Positions 43,035-51,643 of a DNA stretch of 64,000 nt are shown piece by piece (the stretch's first letter is position 1; the number at the start of each line of letters is the position of its first letter). Source of the DNA: Nocardia brasiliensis (GTDB lineage Bacteria > Actinomycetota > Actinomycetes > Mycobacteriales > Mycobacteriaceae); contig NZ_CP046171.1 in assembly GCF_011801125.1 (NCBI RefSeq), positions 4,154,001 to 4,218,000 on the forward strand, in the 5' to 3' direction. A program made the translations under genes and the position numbers. The notes under the pieces were generated by a model. The model ran no database searches. It saw only the letters and a program-made list of their open reading frames with translations, and was not told the origin of the DNA.

Positions 43035-44375
43035 ATGACTGCTTCTACGAGCAACGAGTCCCAGTTCGATCGTGCGCGGCAGGTCATTCCGGGCGGGGTG
43101 AACTCACCGGTGCGCGCCTTCGGTTCGGTCGGCGGCGCGCCCCGGTTCATCGTCTCGGCCGCGGGCCCGTACGTCACCGACGTCGAGGGCCGAGACTATG
43201 TCGATCTCGTGGCCTCGTGGGGCCCAGCGATTCTCGGGCACGCCCATCCGGAAGTCGTTGCCGCCGTACAGGATGCGGCCGCACGCGGCCTGTCGTTCGG
43301 CGCGACGACACCCGCCGAGACCGAGTTGGCCGAGCTCGTCGTCGCTCGGCTCGGCGGAAAGCGAGCCGAGGGCGGCCTGATCGACGAGCTGCGCCTGGTG
43401 TCCACCGGCACCGAGGCGACGATGACCGCGATCCGGTTGGCGCGCGGGTACACCGGAAAATCGTTGGTGGTGAAGTTCGCCGGCCACTACCACGGCCATT
43501 CCGACGGCCTGCTCGCCGCCGCGGGCTCCGGCGTGGCGACCTTCGGGCTGCCCGCCTCGGCCGGAGTGCCCGAACCGATCGCCGCGCAGACGATCGTGCT
43601 GCCCTACAACGACATCGACGCGGTCCGTGCGGCTTTCGCCGCGCACCCCGGCCAGATCGCGGCCGTCATCGTCGAGGCCGCCGCCGCGAACATGGGTGTC
43701 GTCGCCCCCGACGACGGCTACAACGCCGCCCTGGCGACGCTGACCCACGAGCACGACGCCCTGTTGATCCTCGACGAGGTGCTCACCGGTTTCCGGGTCG
43801 CGCCCGACGGCTACTGGGGCCTGGAAAACTCGCGCGCCACCGCGCCTTACACGCCCGACCTGGTCGCCTTCGGCAAGGTGGTCGGCGGTGGCGTGCCGCT
43901 GGCCGCGGTCGGTGGCCGCCGCGACATCATGGACCATCTCGCCCCGGACGGGCCGGTCTATCAGGCGGGCACGCTGTCCGGGAACCCGCTCGCCGTCGCC
44001 GCGGGCCTGGCCACCCTGCGGCTCGCGGACCAGAAGACCTACGACGTGCTGGACCAGACGAGCGAGACGATCAGGGTCGCGACCGCCGAAGCGCTCACGC
44101 GAGCCGGTGTGGCGCACACGATTCAGTCCGCGGGCAACCTGTTCTCGGTGCTGTTCTCCCCCACCCCGGCCCGCGACTACGCGGCGGTCCAGGCGCAGGA
44201 GGCCTTCCGGTTCCCGCCGTTCTTCCACGCCATGCTCGAACACGGCGTCGCCCTGCCGCCGAGCGTCTACGAGGCCTGGTTCGTCACCGCCGCCCACGAC
44301 GACCGCGCGCTCACCACCATCCTCGACGCACTGCCGCACGCCGCCAAGGCCGCCGCGGCCGCACGCCCCGAATAG
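43035..44375 (+). CDS. hemL: Glutamate-1-semialdehyde 2,1-aminomutase
   Basis: 446 residues. A PLP fold type I enzyme that converts glutamate-1-semialdehyde to 5-aminolevulinate in C5 tetrapyrrole synthesis. Evidence: [10 protein letters not shown] at the start (GSA-aminomutase signature), the PLP lysine in [18 protein letters not shown], and [11 protein letters not shown]. Length matches HemL (about 430-450). A CTGAGGAG ribosome-binding site precedes ATG. No other hem gene is in the window; the upstream P450 gene ends 10 bp before it, which may be coincidental or may link heme supply to P450 production. Confidence 0.95.
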   Translation: MTASTSNESQFDRARQVIPGGVNSPVRAFGSVGGAPRFIVSAAGPYVTDVEGRDYVDLVASWGPAILGHAHPEVVAAVQDAAARGLSFGATTPAETELAELVVARLGGKRAEGGLIDELRLVSTGTEATMTAIRLARGYTGKSLVVKFAGHYHGHSDGLLAAAGSGVATFGLPASAGVPEPIAAQTIVLPYNDIDAVRAAFAAHPGQIAAVIVEAAAANMGVVAPDDGYNAALATLTHEHDALLILDEVLTGFRVAPDGYWGLENSRATAPYTPDLVAFGKVVGGGVPLAAVGGRRDIMDHLAPDGPVYQAGTLSGNPLAVAAGLATLRLADQKTYDVLDQTSETIRVATAEALTRAGVAHTIQSAGNLFSVLFSPTPARDYAAVQAQEAFRFPPFFHAMLEHGVALPPSVYEAWFVTAAHDDRALTTILDALPHAAKAAAAARPE

Positions 44376-44500
44376 TGCTGCGGCCCTTGATGACGACGGG
44401 AACCGGCGGATCACGTGCGCGCGGACACCCGAACCCTGGCCGCGAGGTCGCCGACACCGGTGCGAGATCGCCTGCTCGAGCTCATGGAACCCGGTTCGCC

Positions 44501-44905
44501 CTAAGCCCCGATCCGGTAGTAGGTGAGGTCGAAGTCGTGTTCCCAGGCGAGGCCGTCGGCCGACTTCTGCCACGCACCGGTGATCTGGTTCCCGTCGGCG
44601 CTGAAGGTACCCGAATACTGTTGCGAGAAGCCGGGTTCCATCCGCCATGTACGCAACACGCCATGATCCAGGGTCATCTGGTAGGTGCGGCTGACACCGC
44701 GCGAATCGTAGTGGTGCCGGACGAATGTCGCGTTCTGACCGAGCCCGATGATCACGATCGTGTCCGGCGCGGCCGGGTGCTCGATGACCGAGCGCTCGAT
44801 GACGAACCGCTTCGTCTTCATCCATTCGAAGGTGGTCGTGCCGCTGCGGTCGGTGACGGCCGGGGTGCCGGGCCCGAAGAATCCCGCCGCGAACGAGACC
44901 TCCAC
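44501..44905 (-). CDS. DUF1579-like lipocalin-fold protein, frameshifted 5' end
   Basis: The translatable frame from GTG 44905 gives 134 residues of a beta-rich small protein (MEVSFAAGFFGPG, then TTTFEWMKTKRFVIERSVI, ending WEHDFDLTYYRIGA). The same frame continues upstream with RDAALDRLEPLVGRWQV, the conserved start of this family, but meets TAA without a start codon. An ATG at 44997 with an ideal GAGGAGG ribosome-binding site is one frame off. Adding one base in the five-C run (44976-44980, given as G on the plus strand) would join them into a roughly 165-residue protein. Either a real frameshift or a sequence error. Function unknown. Confidence 0.7.
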   Translation of the reverse strand: MEVSFAAGFFGPGTPAVTDRSGTTTFEWMKTKRFVIERSVIEHPAAPDTIVIIGLGQNATFVRHHYDSRGVSRTYQMTLDHGVLRTWRMEPGFSQQYSGTFSADGNQITGAWQKSADGLAWEHDFDLTYYRIGA

Positions 44906-45078
44906 CTGCCATCGACCGACCAGCGGCTCGAGCCGGTCGAGCGCCGCGTCCCGGCTGTCCGGGATATCCGCGGGCGGGGGTCCTGTTTAGTGGCCATAAC
45001 GCCTCCTCGTCGGTGTCCTCACCGATGTAGACGCGGTGGCCCGCCGGAATTCATCGCCGCCCCGCGGATCTCCGTGTC

Positions 45079-45366
45079 GCCCAGGACGGGCGCCACGCCG
45101 CCCCGCTGCTCGCGGTCCTGCTGCTCGGCGAATACCGTTTTCCCGCTTGGCAATACGGTCTGGGCCTCAGGCTTCCCGCGGTCGGCGGCCTCCTCGGCGC
45201 CCGCCTGTCCGCTCCGCTGGCGCGCCGCTACGGCGAGTACCGGGTACCGCGGGTTTCCGGCTGGTCGCGGGCGCTGTTCCCGCTCGGTCTCGCCTGCGTG
45301 CAGCCGGGAATCCCGGGTGCGCTGCTGCTGGCCACCCCGCTGCTGCTGCCGTGCGCCGACGACTAA
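45079..45366 (+). pseudogene. Fragment of an MFS transporter gene
   Basis: The frame ending in TAA at 45364-45366 encodes a piece typical of MFS permeases: LLAVLLLGEYRFPAWQYGLG, then LPAVGGLLGARLSAPLARRYG (the RxxxRRYG loop motif), then two hydrophobic stretches. About 96 codons remain, with an in-frame TAG at 45028 and no start codon or ribosome-binding site. The bulk of a 400-residue transporter is missing. It is squeezed between two unrelated genes, its stop overlapping the end of the carrier gene on the other strand. Confidence 0.65.
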
Positions 45367-46853
45367 CCGACGAAGCTGCCGAGCGCGAGAAACACGCAGA
45401 TCAGCACCGCCAAGATGCCGAGCAGCGGTGCGACGAACCGGACGTAGCGGTCATAGCGCACCTTCGCCAACGCGAGCCCGCCGGTCACCACGGCCGTGGT
45501 CGGAGTGACCAGGTTGGCCAAGCCCGAGGCCGACTGCCACGCGGTAACCACCAGCGAACGCGGCACATTCGCGAAATCGGCGAGCGGCGCCATGATCGGC
45601 ATGACCAGCGTGGCGTGCCCTGAGCTGGACGGAATCAGGAATCCCAACGGAACATTGACCAGGAACACCGCGACGGCGAACACCACCGACGACGTGCCGG
45701 TGACCAATCCCTCCAGGGCATGCAGTGCGGTGCTGGTGATCTCGGTGTTGTTCATGATCACGGTCACCCCGCGGGCCAGCACGATCACCATGCCCGCCCC
45801 GGCGAAATCGCCGAAGCCCTTGCCGACGGCCTCGGCGACCCGGCTCTCCCCCAATCCGCCGACCACGCCGATCACCACCGCACCGACCAGGAACAGCGCG
45901 GTGAGTTCCGGGAAGTACCAACCCAATTGCCAGCGGTACCGTTCGGCACCGGTGCCCTCGATCACTTCCGCCCACGGGATGACCGCGAAGATCATGACCG
46001 CGAAGGTCGTCGCCACCAGCCACAGCACCAGTCGCTGGCGTCGCGTCATCGGGTCGGGCCGCTGCGCACTCCGCCCGTCCCGGTCACCGGGTTGCCAACC
46101 GGACCATGACTTCTCCGGATCTCGCTTGACCCGCGCCGCGTACCAGAGCACGTATGCGACCGTGACCGCGGTGAGCACCACCAGCATCGCGAGCCGGAGC
46201 CCGATGCCGTCGCCGAGCGGCACGTCCGCGGCCGCGGACGCGGTCCCGGTGGCGAACGGATTCACGGTCGAGCACAGCATGCCGACCCCGGCGCCGCAGA
46301 TGATCGCGCCGACCGCCGTCATCCGGTCGTAGCCGAGCGCGAGCAGCAGCGGCACCAGCACCGCGTAGCAACCGAGGGTCTCCTCCGCGAAGCCCTCCAC
46401 CGTGCCCGCGATCGCGAACACCAGCATGACCCCGGCGATCAGCAACCCGGACCGGCCACGCAGCCGATACGCCAGCTGGCCGATCCCGCTGTCGAGCGCG
46501 CCGGTGGCGAAGGCGACGGTGATGAACGCTCCGACCGCCAGCACGAACAGGAACACCGCCGCCGCGCCGTAGAGGTGTCCGGTCAGATCGGGACCGACGT
46601 GGCCCGACGCCTCGTCCCGCACGCCGTAGAGACCGTTGACGGGGGCGAGGAACAACTCCCGCAGCCGCGCGCCGAATCCTTGGCCGTCGACGACGCGATG
46701 GTATGTCCCGGCGATCGGACGGCCACGGTCGTCGATGTCGTAGGCCCCCGGCGGAATCACGAACGCCGCCAGCCACACCAGCACCGCGACGCCGGCGAGG
46801 ATCGTATAGGTCGAGGGAAACGACCACCGCCGCCGGACCCGAGCCTCACGCAT
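45363..46853 (-). CDS. YfcC/DcuC-family membrane carrier
   Basis: 496 residues with about 12 transmembrane helices, of the YfcC family (ArgP/DcuC-related, ion transporter superfamily). Landmarks: the N-terminal VLVWLAAFVIPPGAYDI, GTVEGFAEETLGCYAVLVPL, a cytosolic loop with WSGWQPGDRDGR, and the C-terminal re-entrant region NVPLGFLIPSSSGHATLVMPI and WQSASGLANLVTPT. Members are proposed carriers of C4-dicarboxylates, basic amino acids or short-chain acids; the substrate cannot be fixed. ATG 46853 is preferred over the GTG two codons upstream. The gene stands alone. Confidence 0.88.
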   Translation of the reverse strand: MREARVRRRWSFPSTYTILAGVAVLVWLAAFVIPPGAYDIDDRGRPIAGTYHRVVDGQGFGARLRELFLAPVNGLYGVRDEASGHVGPDLTGHLYGAAAVFLFVLAVGAFITVAFATGALDSGIGQLAYRLRGRSGLLIAGVMLVFAIAGTVEGFAEETLGCYAVLVPLLLALGYDRMTAVGAIICGAGVGMLCSTVNPFATGTASAAADVPLGDGIGLRLAMLVVLTAVTVAYVLWYAARVKRDPEKSWSGWQPGDRDGRSAQRPDPMTRRQRLVLWLVATTFAVMIFAVIPWAEVIEGTGAERYRWQLGWYFPELTALFLVGAVVIGVVGGLGESRVAEAVGKGFGDFAGAGMVIVLARGVTVIMNNTEITSTALHALEGLVTGTSSVVFAVAVFLVNVPLGFLIPSSSGHATLVMPIMAPLADFANVPRSLVVTAWQSASGLANLVTPTTAVVTGGLALAKVRYDRYVRFVAPLLGILAVLICVFLALGSFVG

Positions 46854-46938
46854 CGCCACACCGCGCTGGATTCATGGCCGACATGGAACCATCCACCGCG
46901 CCCCGTGCCCGGACGCCGCGCCGCCGCACGCGCGACAC

Positions 46939-46978
46939 GTCGCACCGGCCCGGCTACCGTGAGCCGGGCCGGTGCGAC
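46939..46978. terminator. Strong hairpin downstream of the M14 carboxypeptidase gene
   Basis: Perfect 17-bp arms (46939-46955 and 46962-46978) around a six-base loop, beginning nine bases past the stop of the carboxypeptidase gene on the minus strand. It is very GC-rich, with no T-run. Confidence 0.75.
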
Positions 46979-46986
46979 GAACGGGG

Positions 46987-48384
46987 TCAGGAGGTCGGGC
47001 CGCTCGACTGCTTGTAGGGCGCGTCGGCCAGTTGGGCCGCGGTGCTGAACGCCCGCTTCATCTGCGGCCAGAAGGTGCTCTCCACGCAGGAGTAGCGCGG
47101 CATGAACCCACCGCACGACGAGGAGTTGTTCGGTCCGATCTCGATGGTGATCGCGGCCAGGCCCAAGGCACCGTGGGCTTGGTCGTCAGTCGTTCCGGTG
47201 GTCGAGTATCCGACGGTCTCCTCGGAGGTGCCGACGATGAATCCGGCGGGCACGATCTTCTTCGTCAAGGCCCGCAACTCGGTCGCGTTGCGCCGGGTGG
47301 CGTTGCTCGGAATGATCCCGTAGTTGCCGTAGGCGTGCAGATCGATCACGATTCCGGTCGCGGTCTGCGGCACGTCACCGCCGCCGCCGGGGCGCTGGTT
47401 GGCGAACAGACTCGCGTAAAGCTTCTGAATCGCTTGGGTTTCCGGCTCCGACGCGGCACGCGGGCCCTGGTAGGTCTGCGAGCACGGATTCCGGGAATCG
47501 CCGCCCCAGCGGGCGGTGAAATTGCGGTTCAGGTCGATGCCGGGGCCTTGGCCGGACCCGTCGACCACCGAACACGACGGCGGGGTCGCGCTGTTGTCGA
47601 CGTTCTTCCGCTGCATCTTGGGGCGGTTACCGCCGCTGGCGGTGACGTCGACACCGTCCGGATTGGTCACCGGGACAACCCACACCTCGGTCTTGTCCAG
47701 GATCGCGGTCACCGCGGGGTCGGTGCCGTAGCCGGTGGCGAGATAGTCGATCCATTTCCACGCCAGTTCACCCGTGGCCAACTCGCGCGCGTGAATTTGC
47801 GCCGTCAGCAGAAAGCGCGGTTTGCGGGTGGTGGGCGCCAGATCGCAGCCGACCGGTTTCATCGTGGTTTTCGCCGCGGCCTTCTCCGCGTCGGTCCCGC
47901 CCGCCGTTCCGGTCAAGCAGATCACGTTCATCGTGTGCCCCCCTCGGCCCCGATCCGCCAACCAGGATTTGCCGATGTTGTGCACCTGCGCGATTCCGGG
48001 ATATTTGGCCGCGGTATCGGAGGCATGCCGCAGCAGATCGGCCGCCGTGTGATACCCGCCGTAATACGTGCTGTCGGGCATGCGCCGTTCGGCAGGATCG
48101 GACTTGTAGACCGGCGCCCGCTTGGTCAGGGTCAATCCCTTCTCGCGCAGCGCCTTGGCACCTGCTTCGTCGACCGCGATGGTCACCTTGCCGGGCCCGG
48201 CGGGCACCATTTCGATGCCCGCGTTCTCGATGATCTCCACCTGTGCCCGCGACGGCACCGGGACATCCCAGTAATAGGGTGAATCATCGGCGGCGTTGGC
48301 CGTCACCGGACAGAGAAACAACGTCGAAAATCCACCGACCGCCGCCACGGTGATAGACGCAAGAATAGTGCGAAAGCTGCTCAT
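46987..48384 (-). CDS. Secreted M14-family zinc carboxypeptidase
   Basis: 465 residues from ATG 48384 (AGGAAAG ribosome-binding site). An N-terminal signal peptide ends near ANAA (residue 31). A propeptide-like segment of about 80 residues precedes the M14 domain. Zinc ligands: His and Glu in QIHARELATG, and the later His in IDLHAYGNYG; the catalytic Glu is in ITIEIG. PVTNPDGVDV and GIDLNRNF are M14 substrate-pocket motifs. It resembles actinobacterial metallocarboxypeptidases of the CPT type, removing C-terminal residues from peptides outside the cell. Confidence 0.93.
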   Translation of the reverse strand: MSSFRTILASITVAAVGGFSTLFLCPVTANAADDSPYYWDVPVPSRAQVEIIENAGIEMVPAGPGKVTIAVDEAGAKALREKGLTLTKRAPVYKSDPAERRMPDSTYYGGYHTAADLLRHASDTAAKYPGIAQVHNIGKSWLADRGRGGHTMNVICLTGTAGGTDAEKAAAKTTMKPVGCDLAPTTRKPRFLLTAQIHARELATGELAWKWIDYLATGYGTDPAVTAILDKTEVWVVPVTNPDGVDVTASGGNRPKMQRKNVDNSATPPSCSVVDGSGQGPGIDLNRNFTARWGGDSRNPCSQTYQGPRAASEPETQAIQKLYASLFANQRPGGGGDVPQTATGIVIDLHAYGNYGIIPSNATRRNATELRALTKKIVPAGFIVGTSEETVGYSTTGTTDDQAHGALGLAAITIEIGPNNSSSCGGFMPRYSCVESTFWPQMKRAFSTAAQLADAPYKQSSGPTS

Positions 48385-48627
48385 GGACTTTCCTAGTCTT
48401 GGGCGGCGACCACGGCCACCGCGAGCCATGTCGTTCTTCTGAGCGGAGATTAAGCCGGTGTACCGATGCGGTGAAACCCCAGATGACGAGTGGGGAGCGG
48501 CCGACGGTGGCGGCATACTCGCAGCACCCCGCAGGGTGTCGCACAACGGCTTTCACCGATTCGCGCATCTTTTGCCCCGGCACGGGTAAAGCGCTGGCAA
48601 CAGCGGATCGGCGAGGAGTTCGATCGA

Positions 48628-49725
48628 ATGCAGGCACGCACGGTAGGTCTCGAGGAAGAATTTCTGCTGGTCGACCAGGAAGGCAGGCCGGTACCCGAAT
48701 TCGATGCGCTCTGCGGCTGGCTGACGGACAAACTCGACGCGGCCGACAGCGCTCGTTTCAAGCAGCAGCCACACCCGATCCAGATCGAGGCGATCAGCGG
48801 TGTGCACACCGGCATGGCCGCGCTCACCGCCGAATTGCTCGCCGCCAGAACCACATTGGCCGCAGCGGGCGATGCGTGCGGCGTCACCGTGCTACCGGTC
48901 GGCGCCGCGCCGCGGGCGACCGACGACGACGCCCCCTTGCCGTGCGCGGACCGGTATACCCGAATCCACGATCGGTACCGCGGCCTGTTACATGATTACA
49001 CCGGGTGCGACACACGCGTGCACGTCGGCGTCGCCGACCCCGACCGTGCCGTGGCGGTGGTGAACCACCTGCGGCCGTGGTTGCCGACATTGCTTGCGGT
49101 CGGCGCGAATTCACCGTTTCATCGCGGCCGCGACTCCGGCTACAGTTCGTGGCGCGGCGCCACGCGGGCCCGGTTCCCCGGCTCCGGTCTGCCACCGTAC
49201 GCGCGCTCCGCCGACGACTACGACGCACGGATCGCCACCCTCATCGAATGCGGCACGCTCGTCGACGAGCACACGTCGTTCTGGCTGGCGCGCCCGTCGA
49301 AGCTGTACCCCACCGTGGAGGTACGCGCCGCCGACACCGCTGCCACGGTCGACGACGCGCTCCTGCAGGCGGTGCTCACCCGCGGCCTGGTCCAGACCGC
49401 CCTGCATCGGCTGGACGAAGGCGTGGAGGGGCCGCGGATCGATGAACAGGTTGGCGCGGCGGCCATTTGGGCCGCGGCACGGTACGGATTGGCGGGCCCC
49501 GCGGTAGACCCCATCGAAGAGATCCGGGTGCCCGCGATCCTCATGCTGCGGTCACTGGTCGCCTGGATCGCCGACGCGCTCGCCGATGCCGGCGACACCG
49601 CGCTGGCGAAACGACTGTTACGCACCGTGGAACGTCACGGCACCGGCGCGGCGCGACAGCGCGCCGCCGCCGCACCCGGCCTGGCGCATCTCGTCGCGGA
49701 GTTCCGACTGACCAACTGGCACTGA
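48628..49725 (+). CDS. YbdK-family carboxylate-amine ligase (glutamate-cysteine ligase 2-like)
   Basis: 365 residues from ATG 48628, preceded by GGCGAGGAG. GCS2 family signatures: TVGLEEEFLLVD at the N-terminus, IQIEAISGVHTG, NSPFHRGRDSGYSSWRGAT and WLARPSKLYPTVEVRAADT. Family members are weak gamma-glutamylcysteine ligases; in mycothiol-producing actinobacteria the natural product is unknown. Divergent from the M14 gene across 243 bp. Ends at a strong shared terminator. Confidence 0.9.
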   Translation: MQARTVGLEEEFLLVDQEGRPVPEFDALCGWLTDKLDAADSARFKQQPHPIQIEAISGVHTGMAALTAELLAARTTLAAAGDACGVTVLPVGAAPRATDDDAPLPCADRYTRIHDRYRGLLHDYTGCDTRVHVGVADPDRAVAVVNHLRPWLPTLLAVGANSPFHRGRDSGYSSWRGATRARFPGSGLPPYARSADDYDARIATLIECGTLVDEHTSFWLARPSKLYPTVEVRAADTAATVDDALLQAVLTRGLVQTALHRLDEGVEGPRIDEQVGAAAIWAAARYGLAGPAVDPIEEIRVPAILMLRSLVAWIADALADAGDTALAKRLLRTVERHGTGAARQRAAAAPGLAHLVAEFRLTNWH

Positions 49726-49744
49726 ACCGGCCCGCACGAACAGT

Positions 49745-49777
49745 GTTGCCGGTCAGCGTGATCCGCTGACCGGCAAC
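49745..49777. terminator. Perfect hairpin between convergent YbdK and CsbD genes
   Basis: Arms GTTGCCGGTCAGCG and CGCTGACCGGCAAC pair perfectly over 14 bp around a five-base loop. It begins 19 bp after the ligase stop and ends 15 bp before the CsbD stop on the other strand, so it can serve both transcripts. Confidence 0.8.
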
Positions 49778-49791
49778 TCGACACGCGGTGC

Positions 49792-50034
49792 CTAGTTCTG
49801 CTGATGACCGGCTTGACGTGCCTCGTTCACATCGGCCTCCGCGCGCGCCTTCTCCGCCGCGGCTTCCTTGCGCGCGGCCTCGCGCTCGGATTCGGCCTTG
49901 TCCTGCTGAGCTTTTCCCTCCCCTTTGAGGTTCTCGTCACCGGTGACGACACCGGCCGCCTCCTTGGCCTTGCCCTTCACGTCCTCGACGACGCCTTCGA
50001 CGCCCTCGCGGGGCCCACTTCCATGTTCTGACAC
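49792..50034 (-). CDS. CsbD-family stress protein
   Basis: 80 residues, very hydrophilic. The CsbD domain covers residues 10-50 (VEDVKGKAKEAAGVVTGDENL), followed by a Lys/Glu/Ala-rich helix to the end. Members are induced in stationary phase or by general stress in Bacillus and actinobacteria; molecular role unknown. Start is GTG 50034 with an AAAGGTGA ribosome-binding site. The next gene upstream on this strand is an SDR, 78 bp away, of the YhdF/GsiB-associated general-stress type, so both may belong to one stress regulon. Confidence 0.9.
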   Translation of the reverse strand: MSEHGSGPREGVEGVVEDVKGKAKEAAGVVTGDENLKGEGKAQQDKAESEREAARKEAAAEKARAEADVNEARQAGHQQN

Positions 50035-50112
50035 AGCAATTCACCTTTCGCGCTGCGACTTGCGGCTGACGTTCGGCGCTTACCCACGCCGCCCCGGCTC
50101 AATCCGGCGCGC

Positions 50113-50952
50113 TCACAGGATCGGTCGGCCACCGGTGACGGCGATCCTCGCTCCGGAGATGTAGCTCCCGTCGTCCGAGGCGAGCAGCACATACGCGGGC
50201 GCCAGCTCGGCGGGCTGTCCCGCGCGCCCGAGCGGCACGTCGTCACCGAAGCCCGCCACCTTCTTCGGCGGCATGGTCGAGGGGATCAACGGCGTCCAGA
50301 TCGGTCCCGGCGCAACGCTGTTCACGCGGATTCCGCGCGCACCGAGCAGCTGGGCCAGACTCGCGGAGAAGTTCGCGATCGCCGCCTTCGTCGCCGCATA
50401 GGGCGCGAGCGTCGGCGAGGGCATATCGGAGTTCACCGACGAGCTCCCGATGATGGACGCACCCTCGGGCAGGTGCGGCAGCGCGGCCTTCACCAAGCGG
50501 AAGTAGGCGCTGACGTTCACCTGGAAGGTGTGGTCGAACTCCTCGTCGCTGATTTCCTCCAGCGTCTCGTGTGTCATCTGATAGGCCGCGTTGCTCACCA
50601 GCACATCGATCTTCCCGAACTCCCGCACGGCTCGATCGATCACGCTCCGGCACTGTCCCGGCTCGGCCAGGTCGCCCGGCACCAGCACCGCCTTGCGTCC
50701 GGCCCGCTCGACCAGTTCGGCAACTTCCTTGGCGTCTTCGTCCTCATTGAGATAGGAAAGCAGCACGTCGGCGCCCTCGCGCGCGAAGGCGATCGCGACC
50801 GCGCGCCCGATGCCGCTGTCGGCACCGGTGATCACGGCCGCCTTGCCGGTCAGCTTGCCCGAACCCCGGTAGCTGTCCTCCCCGCAATCGGGCACCGGAT
50901 CCATCCGCGCCTGTACGCCGGGAACCGGCTGCTGTTGTTCGGGAAATCCCAT
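50113..50952 (-). CDS. Short-chain dehydrogenase, general-stress YhdF/YdaD-like
   Basis: 279 residues from ATG 50952 (AGAGGAGCG ribosome-binding site). Start MGFPEQQQPVPGVQARMDP is the typical N-terminal extension of the YhdF/YghA-type stress SDRs. TGADSGIG (cofactor), SNAAY (in place of NNAG), catalytic Ser in IIGSSSVN and YAATK are present; GGRPIL replaces the common GGMVTSS end. NAD(P)H-dependent oxidation or reduction of an unknown substrate. Downstream on this strand is CsbD, upstream a broken hydrolase. Confidence 0.9.
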   Translation of the reverse strand: MGFPEQQQPVPGVQARMDPVPDCGEDSYRGSGKLTGKAAVITGADSGIGRAVAIAFAREGADVLLSYLNEDEDAKEVAELVERAGRKAVLVPGDLAEPGQCRSVIDRAVREFGKIDVLVSNAAYQMTHETLEEISDEEFDHTFQVNVSAYFRLVKAALPHLPEGASIIGSSSVNSDMPSPTLAPYAATKAAIANFSASLAQLLGARGIRVNSVAPGPIWTPLIPSTMPPKKVAGFGDDVPLGRAGQPAELAPAYVLLASDDGSYISGARIAVTGGRPIL

Positions 50953-51037
50953 GACCGCTCCTCTCGTTGCACTATCGCCACGTACCGGCCGACTACCGCG
51001 ATTCCGCGGCGGCAAACAACGGGCGCCGAGCAGGCGT

Positions 51038-51457
51038 TCACTGTTCGAGCAGGAACCCGCGCAGAATCGGCAGCAATGCCTTGGTGCTGACCATGTACGA
51101 GGCGTCGTAGACGACCGCGCGATCGATCTTGTGCGGCAGTCGCAGCGCCGCTTCGAGCGTGAGCACCGCGCCGGAGGAATGGCCGTACACGAAGGCGCTG
51201 CCGCCCGCCGCGTCGATGATCGTCTCGATGTCGTCGACCTCGCGCTGCACGTCGTAGGGCGCAGTGTCGGTGCTGTCGCCGCGGCCCCTGCGGTCGTAGG
51301 TGTAGACGGTGAATTCCTTCGCCATCGCCTTGACATCGGCCGCGACGGGCCGGAACTTGCGGAAACAGATCGCACCCGTGACGTAGACGAGTGTGGGGCC
51401 CGCGCCCACCACGTCGTAGGCCAAACGCGTCCCGTCCGCCGATACTGCCGTCTTCAT
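51038..51457 (-). pseudogene. Alpha/beta hydrolase with internal in-frame deletion
   Basis: 139 residues against about 260 for the family. The N-terminal half is normal: DGTRLAYDVVGAGPTLVYV, YDRRGRGDSTDTAPYDVQRE and the nucleophile elbow GHSSGAV. After DRAVVYDASYM the chain jumps to VSTKALLPILRGFLLEQ, which matches the extreme C-terminus of these hydrolases. The central part with the cap, the catalytic Asp and the His is gone, without loss of frame. It has a good ribosome-binding site (GAAGGAAAA) and may still be translated, but cannot have a complete triad. Confidence 0.7.
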
Positions 51458-51643
51458 CGATGTTTTCCTTCGCGTCGAGGTCTGTCACCCATATCGACGG
51501 TGCGGGCCGCCCGAACTCATCGGTGCGCGATGACCGACCCGGCCGGGGTGACGCGCGCCGTTCCCTGGCGCGGCCGCGCACCGCCGCCCTACCATGCGAA
51601 GACGGGCGCCGACCCCCAGGGCGGCCCAGAGGGAGGACCTACG

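Noticed and set aside
44376..44500. Short frame VRADTRTLAARSPTPV ending at 44503
   Set aside because: About 30 codons without a ribosome-binding site or family match; treated as spacer between hemL and the convergent small gene.
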